This document shows, one piece after another, positions 8,437-16,945 of a stretch of DNA of 64,000 bases. Every line of letters begins with the position of its first letter. Within the stretch, counting starts at the first letter, position 1. A program made the position numbers and the translations under genes. The notes beneath the pieces were generated by a model. That model was not told where the DNA came from. It did no database searches and was given only the letters and a program-made list of their open reading frames with translations. Source of the stretch: Pseudomonadales bacterium (GTDB taxonomy: Bacteria > Pseudomonadota > Gammaproteobacteria > Pseudomonadales > Azotimanducaceae); the NCBI GenBank assembly GCA_028279305.1, contig JANQOA010000023.1, forward strand, positions 1-64,000, read 5' to 3'.

Positions 8437-8931
8437 TCAGTGCGCTCTCAGCGCGGCGATGCGCCGGTCCATTTCGCCCGACGTCAGTTCGTCAGCACCT
8501 TCACGGGTCAGCGTGTGAACCTTAAGTACGCCGTTGGTTACTTCCAGGGCAATTGTACCCGGCGTCAAGGTAATCGAATTGCCGAGTGTAACCTGATCAA
8601 CCGGATGCCGCGCGGTGGCCTCAATCTCAACAATCCGCGGGCTGATCGGCAGACGCGGATTGAGCACAACCCGCGCCACCTCCAGGCTGGAGCGCACGAC
8701 TTCGCGGCTCAGCCACAACCAGTAGCCGATAAAGCGCAGGTTGAAGTTGACCCTGAATTGCTCGCTGTCGGTGCGTCCCATGCGATGGGTGAGATACGCC
8801 ACCAGCAGGCATGACAACGCGCCCAGGCCCAGCAGCACCGGCTTGAACAGGCCCGACCACAACAGCCATGCCGCAGCCAGCAGGGTCAGGAATAACAGTA
8901 TGCGCGCCCAGAAGGCGGCTGTTGTTGTCAC
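8437..8931 (-). CDS. mnhE: Mrp-type antiporter subunit E
   Basis: A membrane-associated subunit of the MnhE family. Two hydrophobic helices near the N-terminus (around LLFLTLLAAAWLLWSG) are followed by the conserved region GNSITLTPGTIALEV, then a soluble tail with HTLTREG. I placed the start at GTG 8931 because it overlaps the stop of the preceding gene as GTGA, giving 164 residues; an ATG at 8964 would add 11 residues inside the upstream gene. It is the first structural subunit in the direction of transcription. Confidence 0.9.
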   Translation of the reverse strand: MTTTAAFWARILLFLTLLAAAWLLWSGLFKPVLLGLGALSCLLVAYLTHRMGRTDSEQFRVNFNLRFIGYWLWLSREVVRSSLEVARVVLNPRLPISPRIVEIEATARHPVDQVTLGNSITLTPGTIALEVTNGVLKVHTLTREGADELTSGEMDRRIAALRAH

Positions 8932-9416
8932 CGGCCGGGCCCGTCCTTCACGTCCACGGCGCACGGGTAGTCCCGGCGCAGCACGGCATAAACTGCGTCG
9001 CGGGCCAGCAGGTGCGCCTCGATGACCTGGTGCTGGCGCAAGTCTTCGATGACGTGCTCAACCACTTCCTTAAGCGGTACCGGCGCGCCGAGGCAGAACT
9101 CCGCGTAAACGGTTGCGCCATAATTCGCCAGCAGCCGGCTCGGCGCGCGGGTGCGGAAAGCGCGCTCGGTCAGGCTCTCGTCCCGGCGGATCTCCGCCGC
9201 CACGTTAAGGGTGACCCGTTCGTCCGTCGCTACCGCGCCATCGATGAACCCCTGCACATAGCGCGCACAGAAAACGGCGTCTTTGCCGTGCGGGTCGTCA
9301 TGGTAGTGCAGGCAGTGTTCCGCCAGTTCTTCGGTCGACAGCGGCTCAACCGCGGCTGCCTGCTGCAGTAAAAAGCCCAGCGCCAGGACCCCGCCAGCTA
9401 TTGTCCTCGAAATCAT
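8928..9416 (-). CDS. Rap1a/Tai-like exported protein
   Basis: A 162-residue protein with a hydrophobic N-terminal signal (MISRTIAGGVLALGFLLQQAA) followed by a small cysteine-containing domain. CARYVQGFIDGA around residue 50 and AEFCLGAP around residue 107 resemble the C-x2-Y-x-x-G-x-x-x-G and second-cysteine pattern of the Rap1a/Tai family of periplasmic immunity proteins. Start chosen at the ATG with GGGAG eight bases upstream. It lies between the small regulator and mnhE, overlapping mnhE by the four-base GTGA, so it is made with the antiporter. No toxin partner is visible, and its role here is more likely structural or envelope-related than immunity, but this is a guess. Confidence 0.6.
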   Translation of the reverse strand: MISRTIAGGVLALGFLLQQAAAVEPLSTEELAEHCLHYHDDPHGKDAVFCARYVQGFIDGAVATDERVTLNVAAEIRRDESLTERAFRTRAPSRLLANYGATVYAEFCLGAPVPLKEVVEHVIEDLRQHQVIEAHLLARDAVYAVLRRDYPCAVDVKDGPGR

Positions 9417-9443
9417 ATGCCGTTCTCCCGCCACGGTTGGTAT

Positions 9444-9791
9444 TCAGGAACCTCGTTGTCCGCGTGTGGCCGCATCCGCCTTGTCGGCCCGCTCACCCAG
9501 AATGGTTGCCAGCAGTTCGCCGACGGTACAGTGGGACTCGAGCGGATGACGCAGGTGTGCGTCCGCGTTGATGACATAACGGTTGCGCCGGCCTTCCTTC
9601 ACCCGCGTCAGAACCCCCGCTTCTTCCAGATCGCTGACCACCCGGACAGCGGTGCGTTCCGTCACGCCGACAAGGACAGCGATGTCACGCAGCCTGGCGA
9701 GAGGGTTTTCCGCCAGACACACCAGCACGTGGGCGTGATTGCTGAAGAAGGTCCATGTGGCCGCGGTTTCGTTCATGCGTCGCGTCGCCAT
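9444..9791 (-). CDS. winged-helix (MarR-like) small transcriptional regulator
   Basis: About 115 residues. A winged helix-turn-helix covers roughly residues 15-75: RLRDIAVLVGVTERTAVRVV is the turn and recognition helix, followed by DLEEAGVLTRVKEGRRNRY, the wing. A short C-terminal segment (LRHPLESHCTVGELL) is typical of a small family often annotated as MarR or helix-turn-helix proteins. Three in-frame starts exist (9812, 9791, 9776) without a good ribosome site; I chose the middle one. It is the first gene of the antiporter operon, 27 bases before the Rap1a-like gene, so it may control the operon. The 208 bases upstream hold an AT-rich promoter-like region (about 9815-9855) but no consensus box I trust. 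Confidence 0.7.
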   Translation of the reverse strand: MATRRMNETAATWTFFSNHAHVLVCLAENPLARLRDIAVLVGVTERTAVRVVSDLEEAGVLTRVKEGRRNRYVINADAHLRHPLESHCTVGELLATILGERADKADAATRGQRGS

Positions 9792-9999
9792 TCCCCGAGA
9801 TACCTGCATCATAGGTTATAAAATACCGGAAAACAATATCAGGTAATATTTAGCCGGAAAGATCTGTCGACCTTCAAATAACCGCAGTGCCCACCTACCG
9901 GCGATCAGGTTACCTGTATGGAAGAAAGGCCCGGCGGGGTGCCGGAGAACAGGAGAGCGGGCGCGTCCTACGAAAGACGAACCACCCGGGGTCAGCGTT

Positions 10000-10953
10000 C
10001 TAGCCGGCGAAGCAGGCCCGCCAGAAAGCCATCATGTCAGCGTGAAAGGTATCCGCATGGTCCAGCTCCGTGCCCAATTGCGCACCACGGCTGCCGTACC
10101 CCGCCTTTATGCCATACAACATTAACTCCCGTTCTTGCGTCTCGGGTGTTGCAGGCCCATCCACAGGATGTATGCAGATGCCATCGTCTTCGATATAAAT
10201 TGTCGGCGCGCCGGGTGCTACCGACGCTTCAGCAATCAACTCAACGGGGGTTGCCCGGTCGAAGCTGTGGTGCGCCCCCGCGATGATGCGCCAACTGGCA
10301 TCACAGCCGCACAGCCGTAGAGCCTGCATGTGCCCCTGCACCTGTTGAGCGAGGCACCACTCGTCCTGGTCGCCGACAATAGAGCGAACGCGGGTTTCAC
10401 CGACATCGGGATTCAGGAACTGTTGTCCGCACCACGGGTACGCCGCATAAGCACCGGCTATGCTGCCGGAAAAGTCCGTCAATCTTGCCATGGAGGCTGC
10501 CGACAATACCGCTGAGCCGCCGCGGCTGTGCCCCTGCACACCGATTCTGCGCGGATCCACGACCCCTTCCGCAGTCAGCGCGGCAACCGTTGCCAGCACG
10601 TCCCAGGCACTGGCTGCAAACGAGTATTGCGCCTGATTGGCCACCGTGCTCTCTACGCGGCGGGCGCCGAAGGGATCCAGCAGACACGCGGCCATCCCCG
10701 CATCGGTAAGTAACTCCGCTTTATACACATGAGATGGCGCAATACCCATGCTGCCCGGCACCACTACCACCACCGGCGGCTTGTCAATATCCGGCGGCAG
10801 AAAGGTCTGTGCATAGATCCGGGTCGCGGCAACAGCGCCGGGTTGGCTGATTGCCTGGTAGAACGTTTCCGGATTACCGGTGTCAACCTGCCAGGTGCGG
10901 CCTGTGATTCCGTTGTCCAGCGTGATGTCGCCGTCGTGAAGATACTCCGCCAT
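10000..10953 (-). CDS. dienelactone-hydrolase-like alpha/beta hydrolase
   Basis: A 317-residue cytoplasmic alpha/beta-hydrolase. Residues PPVVVVVPGSMG (~60) form the early strand and oxyanion region; GVQGHSRGGSAVLSA (~145) holds the nucleophilic serine in G-H-S-R-G; GAHHSFDR (~245) gives the catalytic histidine. These match the dienelactone hydrolase/acetyl-xylan-esterase-like group. It follows the ATPase gene of the ABC importer by 66 bases on the same strand, so it may hydrolyse the imported substrate. The 208 bases between this gene's end (10000) and the next gene upstream in coordinate (9791) are non-coding; I see no convincing site in them. Confidence 0.8.
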   Translation of the reverse strand: MAEYLHDGDITLDNGITGRTWQVDTGNPETFYQAISQPGAVAATRIYAQTFLPPDIDKPPVVVVVPGSMGIAPSHVYKAELLTDAGMAACLLDPFGARRVESTVANQAQYSFAASAWDVLATVAALTAEGVVDPRRIGVQGHSRGGSAVLSAASMARLTDFSGSIAGAYAAYPWCGQQFLNPDVGETRVRSIVGDQDEWCLAQQVQGHMQALRLCGCDASWRIIAGAHHSFDRATPVELIAEASVAPGAPTIYIEDDGICIHPVDGPATPETQERELMLYGIKAGYGSRGAQLGTELDHADTFHADMMAFWRACFAG

Positions 10954-11016
10954 GCCCAGCCCCCATTGAAGAAGTGTTAAGCCTGCCCGGTTAACGGTGC
11001 CGGTGCAAATAGATCT

Positions 11017-11850
11017 TCAGTGCCTGTCCTCGCCAACACTTAGATTCAGTGTTTCCCGCGCCAGCGGCTGCAGCGGTTCATCCGGGTCCGGAGACGGAAT
11101 TGCGGACAACAACAGCCGCGTATAATCATGCGCGGGCTGGGTGAACACACGTTCAACCGGACCCTGGTCGACAACCGCGCCCGCATACATCACCAGCACT
11201 TCATCACAGAATTCCCGCACCACTCGAAGATCGTGGGCGACAAACAGATAGGTCAGGCCAAGTTCTTTCTGCAACGCATCCAACAGGTCCAGAATCTGCG
11301 CCTGCACCGACACGTCGAGTGCCGAGACCGATTCATCACAGACAACAAGTCTGGGTTCCAGAATCAGCGCGCGTGCAATGCCGACACATTGCCGCTGCCC
11401 GCCGGAGAATGCGTGGGGGAACCTGGCAGCCGATTCCGGATCCAGATGCACACGCCGTAACATGTCCATCACCCGCTGTTTGCGGAACGCTCTGTTACCC
11501 AAACCATGGATGATCAACGGCTCTTCCAGAATCTGTTGCACCGTCATCCGCGGATTCAACGACGCAAACGGGTCCTGGAAGATCATCTGAATCTCACGGC
11601 GCAGCGGCAACAACGCTTTTTCTGTAAGCGCATGCAGGTTCTGCCATCCATCCCTGCTGAGATAGCGGACCGTACCTGCATCGGGATTGATGGCGCGCAG
11701 GATGGATCTGACCAGGGTTGTTTTGCCGGAACCCGATTCACCAACAATGCCCACCGTGCTGGCCTGATTGACATCGAATGAAACCGAGCGAACTACGGGC
11801 CGGCCGTTGAACGACTTACACAGATTCTGAACCGACAGTATCTGTGTCAT
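11017..11850 (-). CDS. peptide-type ABC importer ATPase (DppF/OppF-like)
   Basis: A 277-residue ATP-binding subunit starting MTQILSVQN. The ATG at 11850 overlaps the stop of the upstream ATPase gene as ATGA, which decides against an upstream start. Walker A is GESGSGKTT (~40), the Q-loop region is [13 protein letters not shown], the signature is [10 protein letters not shown] and Walker B is [12 protein letters not shown]. The C-terminal ~40 residues carry the oligopeptide/dipeptide extension. It powers uptake through the two permeases encoded upstream. Walker B ends in CDE-S rather than the common CDEPT/CDEPVS; the glutamate is kept, so it should be active. Confidence 0.92.
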   Translation of the reverse strand: MTQILSVQNLCKSFNGRPVVRSVSFDVNQASTVGIVGESGSGKTTLVRSILRAINPDAGTVRYLSRDGWQNLHALTEKALLPLRREIQMIFQDPFASLNPRMTVQQILEEPLIIHGLGNRAFRKQRVMDMLRRVHLDPESAARFPHAFSGGQRQCVGIARALILEPRLVVCDESVSALDVSVQAQILDLLDALQKELGLTYLFVAHDLRVVREFCDEVLVMYAGAVVDQGPVERVFTQPAHDYTRLLLSAIPSPDPDEPLQPLARETLNLSVGEDRH

Positions 11851-12773
11851 CCAATGAACTCCCGCACCTGATGACCATCGCTGGGTCCGGCAAGCCGCGT
11901 GTGCGGACCAATCGGCGCGCCGTCCAGCCAATCATTCGGGCGCTGCCGCCGCCCGATGTCTTGATCACGGGCCCCCGGCAGCGAGGCCAGAAGGTGGGTT
12001 GTGTAAGCATGCTTGGGCGTTTTCAACACCTCCCGCACACTGCCGGCTTCCACAATCTGTCCCTTGTACATGACAATAACCCGGTCCGCTATCTGGGCCA
12101 CGACACCAAGGTCGTGGGTGATAAAAAGCACGGAATTGCGCAGCTGCTGCTGCAAAGATCTGATCAGCACAAGAATTTCCGCCTGGGTCGTGACATCCAG
12201 GGCGGTTGTTGGTTCGTCACAGAGCAGCAGATGCGGATTGCAGATCAATGCCATGGCAATAATCACCCGCTGCCGCATACCGCCTGAAAACTCAAACGGG
12301 TACATTTGCATTCGCTTCCCGGCATCCGCTATGCCAACCCGCGCCAACATGGCCGCGGCTTCGGCCAACGCTTCTCTACGGCTGACATCCCGATGGCACA
12401 ACACGGCCTCGGCAACCTGGTCGCCAACGCGGTGAACGGGCGACAGCGCCGTCATCGGTTCCTGAAAGACCATGCTCACCAGTCCGCCGCGCAGGCTCTG
12501 CAGTTGCGGATCACGTTTGCCGAGAGACAAAACGTCAAACGCTTCATCACCCTGGGGGTGCAGCGTGATCGAGCCGGAACTCTCCGCGCTTTCAGGCAGC
12601 AGCCGCATGACGCTATTGGCCGTGACCGACTTGCCCGAACCGGACTCTCCGACGATTGCCGTAATGCAGTCACGGGGCAGGTCGATTGAAACCCCGTCAA
12701 GCGCGCGCACCCGGCCGAGCTCAGTCTTGAACTCCACGACAAGATCCCTGATGGAAAGCAGCGGGCTGCTCAT
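11847..12773 (-). CDS. peptide-type ABC importer ATPase (DppD/OppD-like)
   Basis: A 308-residue ATP-binding subunit. Walker A is GESGSGKSVTANS (~42), the Q-loop is MVFQEPMTALSPVH, the signature is FSGGMRQRV and Walker B is LLLCDEPTTALD. The MTALSPVHRVGDQ stretch and the C-terminal extension identify the oligopeptide/nickel group. In the heterodimeric ATPase pair this is the D-type partner. Both junctions are four-base ATGA overlaps, so the permease and ATPase genes are translated together. Confidence 0.92.
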   Translation of the reverse strand: MSSPLLSIRDLVVEFKTELGRVRALDGVSIDLPRDCITAIVGESGSGKSVTANSVMRLLPESAESSGSITLHPQGDEAFDVLSLGKRDPQLQSLRGGLVSMVFQEPMTALSPVHRVGDQVAEAVLCHRDVSRREALAEAAAMLARVGIADAGKRMQMYPFEFSGGMRQRVIIAMALICNPHLLLCDEPTTALDVTTQAEILVLIRSLQQQLRNSVLFITHDLGVVAQIADRVIVMYKGQIVEAGSVREVLKTPKHAYTTHLLASLPGARDQDIGRRQRPNDWLDGAPIGPHTRLAGPSDGHQVREFIG

Positions 12774-13876
12774 GATGCCTTGCCGCCGCTGTAAGGGTCG
12801 GCGGCATCGCGCAGACCATCTCCCAGAAGGTTAAATGCGATCACCGTGATCACTATGAAGGCCCCCGGAACCAGCAGCCAGGGTGTCATGACAATCACCT
12901 GATAGTTTTGCGCCTGCTGCAGCAGCACCCCCCAGCTGACCACCGGCGGGCGCAAGCCTATGCCTAAGAAACTCAGTGCGGTCTCACCCAGGATCATGGC
13001 GGGCACCGCCAGCGTGGCTGTGGTGATGATGTGACTGGTGAAGCTCGGCAACATGTGCCGAAACACAATGCGGGTATCTCTGGCGCCCATCAACCGGGCC
13101 GCAACAACAAAGTCCTCTTCACGCATCGCCAGAAACCGTCCGCGCACCTGTCTGGCCAGGGTTGTCCATCCAAACAACGACAGGATAATGGTCACCCCAA
13201 AGTACGTTGTGATGGGTGACCAGGCGGCGGGCAATGCAGCGGACAGCCCCATCCACAGCGGCAGCGAAGGGATGGATTGCAGCACTTCGACACACCGCTG
13301 CACCGCGTTATCAACCACACCGCCCAGATAACCGGCGAACCCGCCGAGCAAAACACCGAGAAACAGGGTGAGGCCTACGCCGATGATGCCAATGGAAAGG
13401 GAGACTCTGGACCCATACAGCACCCGCGAAAACACATCCCTGCCTAACGAGTCGGTACCCAGCCAGTGAAAATAGGCAGCCCCGCCGGGATCAACGCCGA
13501 CAAGGTGCCGGTCCGTCGGCATCAACCCCCAAAACTCGTAAGATTCACCCCTGCCGAAAAAGCGGAGTTCAAACCGGGTACTTAAGTCTTCCTGATACTC
13601 ACGCATCCACGTATCCGGATTGACTGAAAGCGTATAGGCATAGACAAAGGGACGCAGATGAAACTCTCCCTCCGCATCGAAGAACCGCACATTCATGGGC
13701 GGTGCGTTGATTGCTCTGGTGTTGCGTTGTTCAGGTGTATAGGGGCTGATGAACTCGCAGAAGATCGCCAGCAGGTAAAGGACCGCGAGCACGCCCGCTC
13801 CTATCATTGCCAGGCGGTGCCGGCGGAACCGCAGCCAGGCGAGCCGCGCGGGTGACAGGTCCTCAAGATTGCTCAT
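12770..13876 (-). CDS. peptide-type ABC importer permease (DppC/OppC-like)
   Basis: A 368-residue inner-membrane permease. The first helix is at residues ~22-42. Then comes a long periplasmic stretch of ~95 residues before the family motif HWLGTDSLGRDVFSRVLYGSR (read from 137). The EAA-type coupling loop is AARLMGARDTRIVFRHMLP (~250), and LSFLGIGLRPPVVSWG follows. The insert between helix 1 and GTDSLGRD is longer than in classical DppC and recalls the YejE subgroup. It overlaps the upstream permease gene by 14 bases and the downstream ATPase gene as ATGA. Confidence 0.9.
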   Translation of the reverse strand: MSNLEDLSPARLAWLRFRRHRLAMIGAGVLAVLYLLAIFCEFISPYTPEQRNTRAINAPPMNVRFFDAEGEFHLRPFVYAYTLSVNPDTWMREYQEDLSTRFELRFFGRGESYEFWGLMPTDRHLVGVDPGGAAYFHWLGTDSLGRDVFSRVLYGSRVSLSIGIIGVGLTLFLGVLLGGFAGYLGGVVDNAVQRCVEVLQSIPSLPLWMGLSAALPAAWSPITTYFGVTIILSLFGWTTLARQVRGRFLAMREEDFVVAARLMGARDTRIVFRHMLPSFTSHIITTATLAVPAMILGETALSFLGIGLRPPVVSWGVLLQQAQNYQVIVMTPWLLVPGAFIVITVIAFNLLGDGLRDAADPYSGGKAS

Positions 13877-14852
13877 ATCGAATCCTCGGATCCACCCAGG
13901 CGAGCAAAAGATCAGACAACAGCATGCCCAACACGGTCAGCACGCTCAGCAGCATGATAAGGCTTCCCGCAAGATACATATCCTGCGAGATAAGTGATTG
14001 CAGCAATAAAGGCCCGGTGGTCGGCAGGTTAAGTACCACACCCACAATAGCTTCACCCGACAGCAGCGCGGGTAGTAACAAACCGATTGTGCTGATGAAT
14101 GGATTAATCGCGATACGCACCGGGTACTTCATCAGCAGCCTGAATGGCGGCACACCTTTGGCACGAGCGGTTGTGACATAGGGTTTCTGCAACTCATCCA
14201 GCAGGTTGGCCCGCATCAAGCGCATTGTGATCGCCATCCCGGACGTGCCAACCACAATGATCGGAATCCATATGTGGGCAAGCAGGTCCTCGAAGCGCGC
14301 CCAGCTCCAGGGCGCATTCATGTACTCGGGTGAGAACAGGCCTCCGATACTCACACCAAACATGGTGTGGCCCACGTACATCAGCACCAGGGCAATGAGA
14401 AAGTTGGGCACCGCCAGCCCCAACAATCCAATTGTGGTGAAAGCGTAGTCCGCGGCGGAATACTGACGCACCGCGGAGTAGATGCCGATGGGCAGGGCAA
14501 CCAACCAGGTGAAGATCAGCGCGCCCACGGTGATAAGCAAGGTATACCCCAGCCGCTCCCAGACCAGTTCATTCACCGGCCTGACAAAGAGATACGAGAA
14601 CCCCATGTCCCCGGTAACAAAATTACCCATCCAGTATAAATATTGCATCGGCAACGGCTGGTCCAGGTTGTACTGCGCCCGCAGGTTCCGGATGCGTTCG
14701 TCACTCATATCCACACCACTGGCGGTGAGTTGATCCAGCGTTGCCGTCACAATATCGCCGGGGGGCAGCTGCACAACAACAAACACGATGATCGAAATCA
14801 CACCCAGGGTCGGGATCATTCCCAACAGACGGCGCATGACGTACCTCTTCAT
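13863..14852 (-). CDS. peptide-type ABC importer permease (DppB/OppB-like)
   Basis: A 329-residue inner-membrane permease starting MKRYVMRRLLGMIPTLG, the standard DppB N-terminus. Start chosen at 14852 because that ATG overlaps the stop of the solute-binding-protein gene as ATGA. After the first helix there is a short periplasmic segment with LRAQYNLDQPLP, a family hallmark. The coupling loop is YVTTARAKGVPPFRLLMKYP (~200-220). The gene forms the channel together with its C-type partner downstream. Confidence 0.92.
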   Translation of the reverse strand: MKRYVMRRLLGMIPTLGVISIIVFVVVQLPPGDIVTATLDQLTASGVDMSDERIRNLRAQYNLDQPLPMQYLYWMGNFVTGDMGFSYLFVRPVNELVWERLGYTLLITVGALIFTWLVALPIGIYSAVRQYSAADYAFTTIGLLGLAVPNFLIALVLMYVGHTMFGVSIGGLFSPEYMNAPWSWARFEDLLAHIWIPIIVVGTSGMAITMRLMRANLLDELQKPYVTTARAKGVPPFRLLMKYPVRIAINPFISTIGLLLPALLSGEAIVGVVLNLPTTGPLLLQSLISQDMYLAGSLIMLLSVLTVLGMLLSDLLLAWVDPRIRYEQS

Positions 14853-16834
14853 CGATCGAGGTACCAGGTGGAGGGGTGGTAAGGCATGGTGCCCCTGATG
14901 TCCCAGCCCCACAGTCCCTCATCAGCAACATTTTTCAGGCGCTCGGACACTACCACAGGCTGTGGAGCCAGCCCCACCGTTCCAATGGTCCACAGCTGGT
15001 CCGCGTTAGCCGCAAGGATTTGTTTGCCCAGCCGCAGCCGCCGGACCGGGTCCATGGTTGTGCTGAATTCGTCCGCAAGGCGCTGCAACTCGATGATATC
15101 CGGCGGCGGGCGTTCACCCCTTACGCCTTTGGTGAGATACCAGCGGGACCACTCGCTCCACATGGCCAGGCTGGCGGCGATTTTGCGCGGTACCCAGAAA
15201 TCAGGGTTACCGGGAAACAGAATGTCAGTTGTTCTGTCTGCATGCCACAGGGTCATGACAAACTCGTTTGACCTGGCTCTTGCCAGTTGCAGGCCGCGGT
15301 CGATCAACCGCGGACGCACATCAATGCCCACCGCATTCCAGTAACTGGCAACCAACTCCATTGATATTTGTTTAGGCGTTTCGGTGTCCACATACTCAAC
15401 CGTGGGAATGAACTTGCTGCCATCCGGCAGTTCGCGCATGCCGTCCCCATCGATATCGGCAAGCCCGACCTCATCGAGCAGCCCGTTAGCTGTGACAGGG
15501 TCATACTGCGTGTAGGCGATTGCAAAGGCGGGCTCAAAGTAATCGCTCTCCGGGATGACCGTCACCTGCCTCGGCACGCCGCGCCCGAAATAGATGATTT
15601 CATTCATCTCGTCACGATCAATTGCAAGCGATAATGCACGGCGGAACCTCACGTCCTGAAACAGCGTACGCAACCGCGGGTCGGGGTGATTCAAGTTAGC
15701 CTGGATGGCGAGGTCACTGCCATGCAGGCGGCGCCAGATCTTAACCTGGATGCCGCTGCTCTTTTCTCCGAGTTTCAGCAGCGGAATGTCCTGGGTGGGC
15801 AAGCGGAACCCGGCAAAGTCGAGTTGACCGGTGGATGCTTTAGCCACGGCAACAGCGGTGTCGCCGACATCTTCGGCCTCGATGGCATCAACATACGGAA
15901 GCTGCTGACCGGTTGGATCTATCTTGAAGTAATAAGGGTTACGCTCATACCTGCTGTGACTCGGCGTAAACTCCACCGGCATGAAGGCGCGCATCGTTGG
16001 CTTGTTAACCAGCTCCGGTATACGGCGTTGCTGCAGGGCCGCTGCAATGAACGTCTGCCAGTTGAGAAATCCCATCTTCTCCAGCCGTTCCGCAATGATC
16101 GCCTCATCAGTGTAGCGGGGATGAAACTGCTGCAAATAATGTCTGGGCGCCATGTACAGTTCCGGCAACTGGGCCATGTTGTTTATAAAAAACGGACTGG
16201 GTTGCGGGAACGTATAGACCAGGGTCCAGCGGTCAACAGCATGCAGCGCCAGGCCAATCAACTCCGGCGGCGTTATGGGTTGAAACGCCGTGTTCAGGTG
16301 CAGGTCGTTGGTGGCAAACAGGAAATCCGCCGCTGTTAACGGTTGTCCGTCAGACCATTTTAATCCTCTGCGCAGTCTCACCGTCAGTTGAAGACCGTCC
16401 GCGCTGTATTCATAAGACTCCGCCAGATTGGGCAGAATGGTCTTGTGATCCGGCGCAATTGTGAACAGCCCTTCCTGACTGCAGAACATGGGCACGTCTT
16501 CGTCAATTACGCGGGCCGTGCCCCCATAGCGTCCAATCGAATCGTAGGGTGCTATCACCACCGGGTCATCGGGTAATCTCTGCTCAACCGGAGGCAGACT
16601 CCGCTGCCTGAGGACAGGACTCTGTTTAAACGCCGTAACGCTTAGCTGCGAAGCTGTTTCGGCGGCTTGAAGCCACTCTTGCGGGTAGAGGGCTTGTGGG
16701 TTGCGGGCTTGTGAGTTGAGGACCAGGGGTTCACCCGGGTTTGCCGCCGCGGCAGCAGAGCATAGCAAGACAAGCCCAATCGCGTTGGCACCCATCAGAC
16801 CGTTCAAACTTCCGCAAAGCGTTTGCCACGTCAT
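14849..16834 (-). CDS. ABC importer solute-binding protein, family 5
   Basis: A 661-residue periplasmic protein with an N-terminal signal (hydrophobic core around residues 17-31, cleavage near AAAANPGE). The family 5 core is recognisable from LAESYEYSADG and VRLRRGLKWSDGQPLTAADF (~145-170), the SBP_bac_5 signature. It is ~120 residues longer than classical DppA/OppA, like the group that takes larger oligopeptides or sugars. It is the first gene of the importer operon, so it sets the substrate, which the sequence does not reveal. The ~110 bases upstream contain a GC hairpin (16903-16925) after the TonB-receptor gene. Confidence 0.88.
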   Translation of the reverse strand: MTWQTLCGSLNGLMGANAIGLVLLCSAAAAANPGEPLVLNSQARNPQALYPQEWLQAAETASQLSVTAFKQSPVLRQRSLPPVEQRLPDDPVVIAPYDSIGRYGGTARVIDEDVPMFCSQEGLFTIAPDHKTILPNLAESYEYSADGLQLTVRLRRGLKWSDGQPLTAADFLFATNDLHLNTAFQPITPPELIGLALHAVDRWTLVYTFPQPSPFFINNMAQLPELYMAPRHYLQQFHPRYTDEAIIAERLEKMGFLNWQTFIAAALQQRRIPELVNKPTMRAFMPVEFTPSHSRYERNPYYFKIDPTGQQLPYVDAIEAEDVGDTAVAVAKASTGQLDFAGFRLPTQDIPLLKLGEKSSGIQVKIWRRLHGSDLAIQANLNHPDPRLRTLFQDVRFRRALSLAIDRDEMNEIIYFGRGVPRQVTVIPESDYFEPAFAIAYTQYDPVTANGLLDEVGLADIDGDGMRELPDGSKFIPTVEYVDTETPKQISMELVASYWNAVGIDVRPRLIDRGLQLARARSNEFVMTLWHADRTTDILFPGNPDFWVPRKIAASLAMWSEWSRWYLTKGVRGERPPPDIIELQRLADEFSTTMDPVRRLRLGKQILAANADQLWTIGTVGLAPQPVVVSERLKNVADEGLWGWDIRGTMPYHPSTWYLDR

Positions 16835-16902
16835 CCGTTTACCTTACAGGAATGAGATTCCGCCGTTCCAGAGGGAGTGAGCCATTGCCTGCGGCCGAGG
16901 TT

Positions 16903-16925
16903 GGGGCCGCCCCGGGCGCGGCCCC
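16903..16925 (-). terminator. GC-rich hairpin after the TonB-receptor gene
   Basis: GGGGCCGC pairs with GCGGCCCC around a seven-base loop, an eight-base-pair GC stem. It begins 20 bases past the stop of the receptor gene on the minus strand. No run of T follows in either direction, so it is not a textbook intrinsic terminator. It may partly end transcription or protect the receptor mRNA before the importer operon starts. Confidence 0.35.
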
Positions 16926-16945
16926 GTGGAGAGACTTGTGAGGAA

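Noticed and set aside
9815..9855. Promoter of the antiporter operon
   Set aside because: TATAAC-like and AT-rich sequence is present but no -35 box at proper spacing, so no site is annotated.
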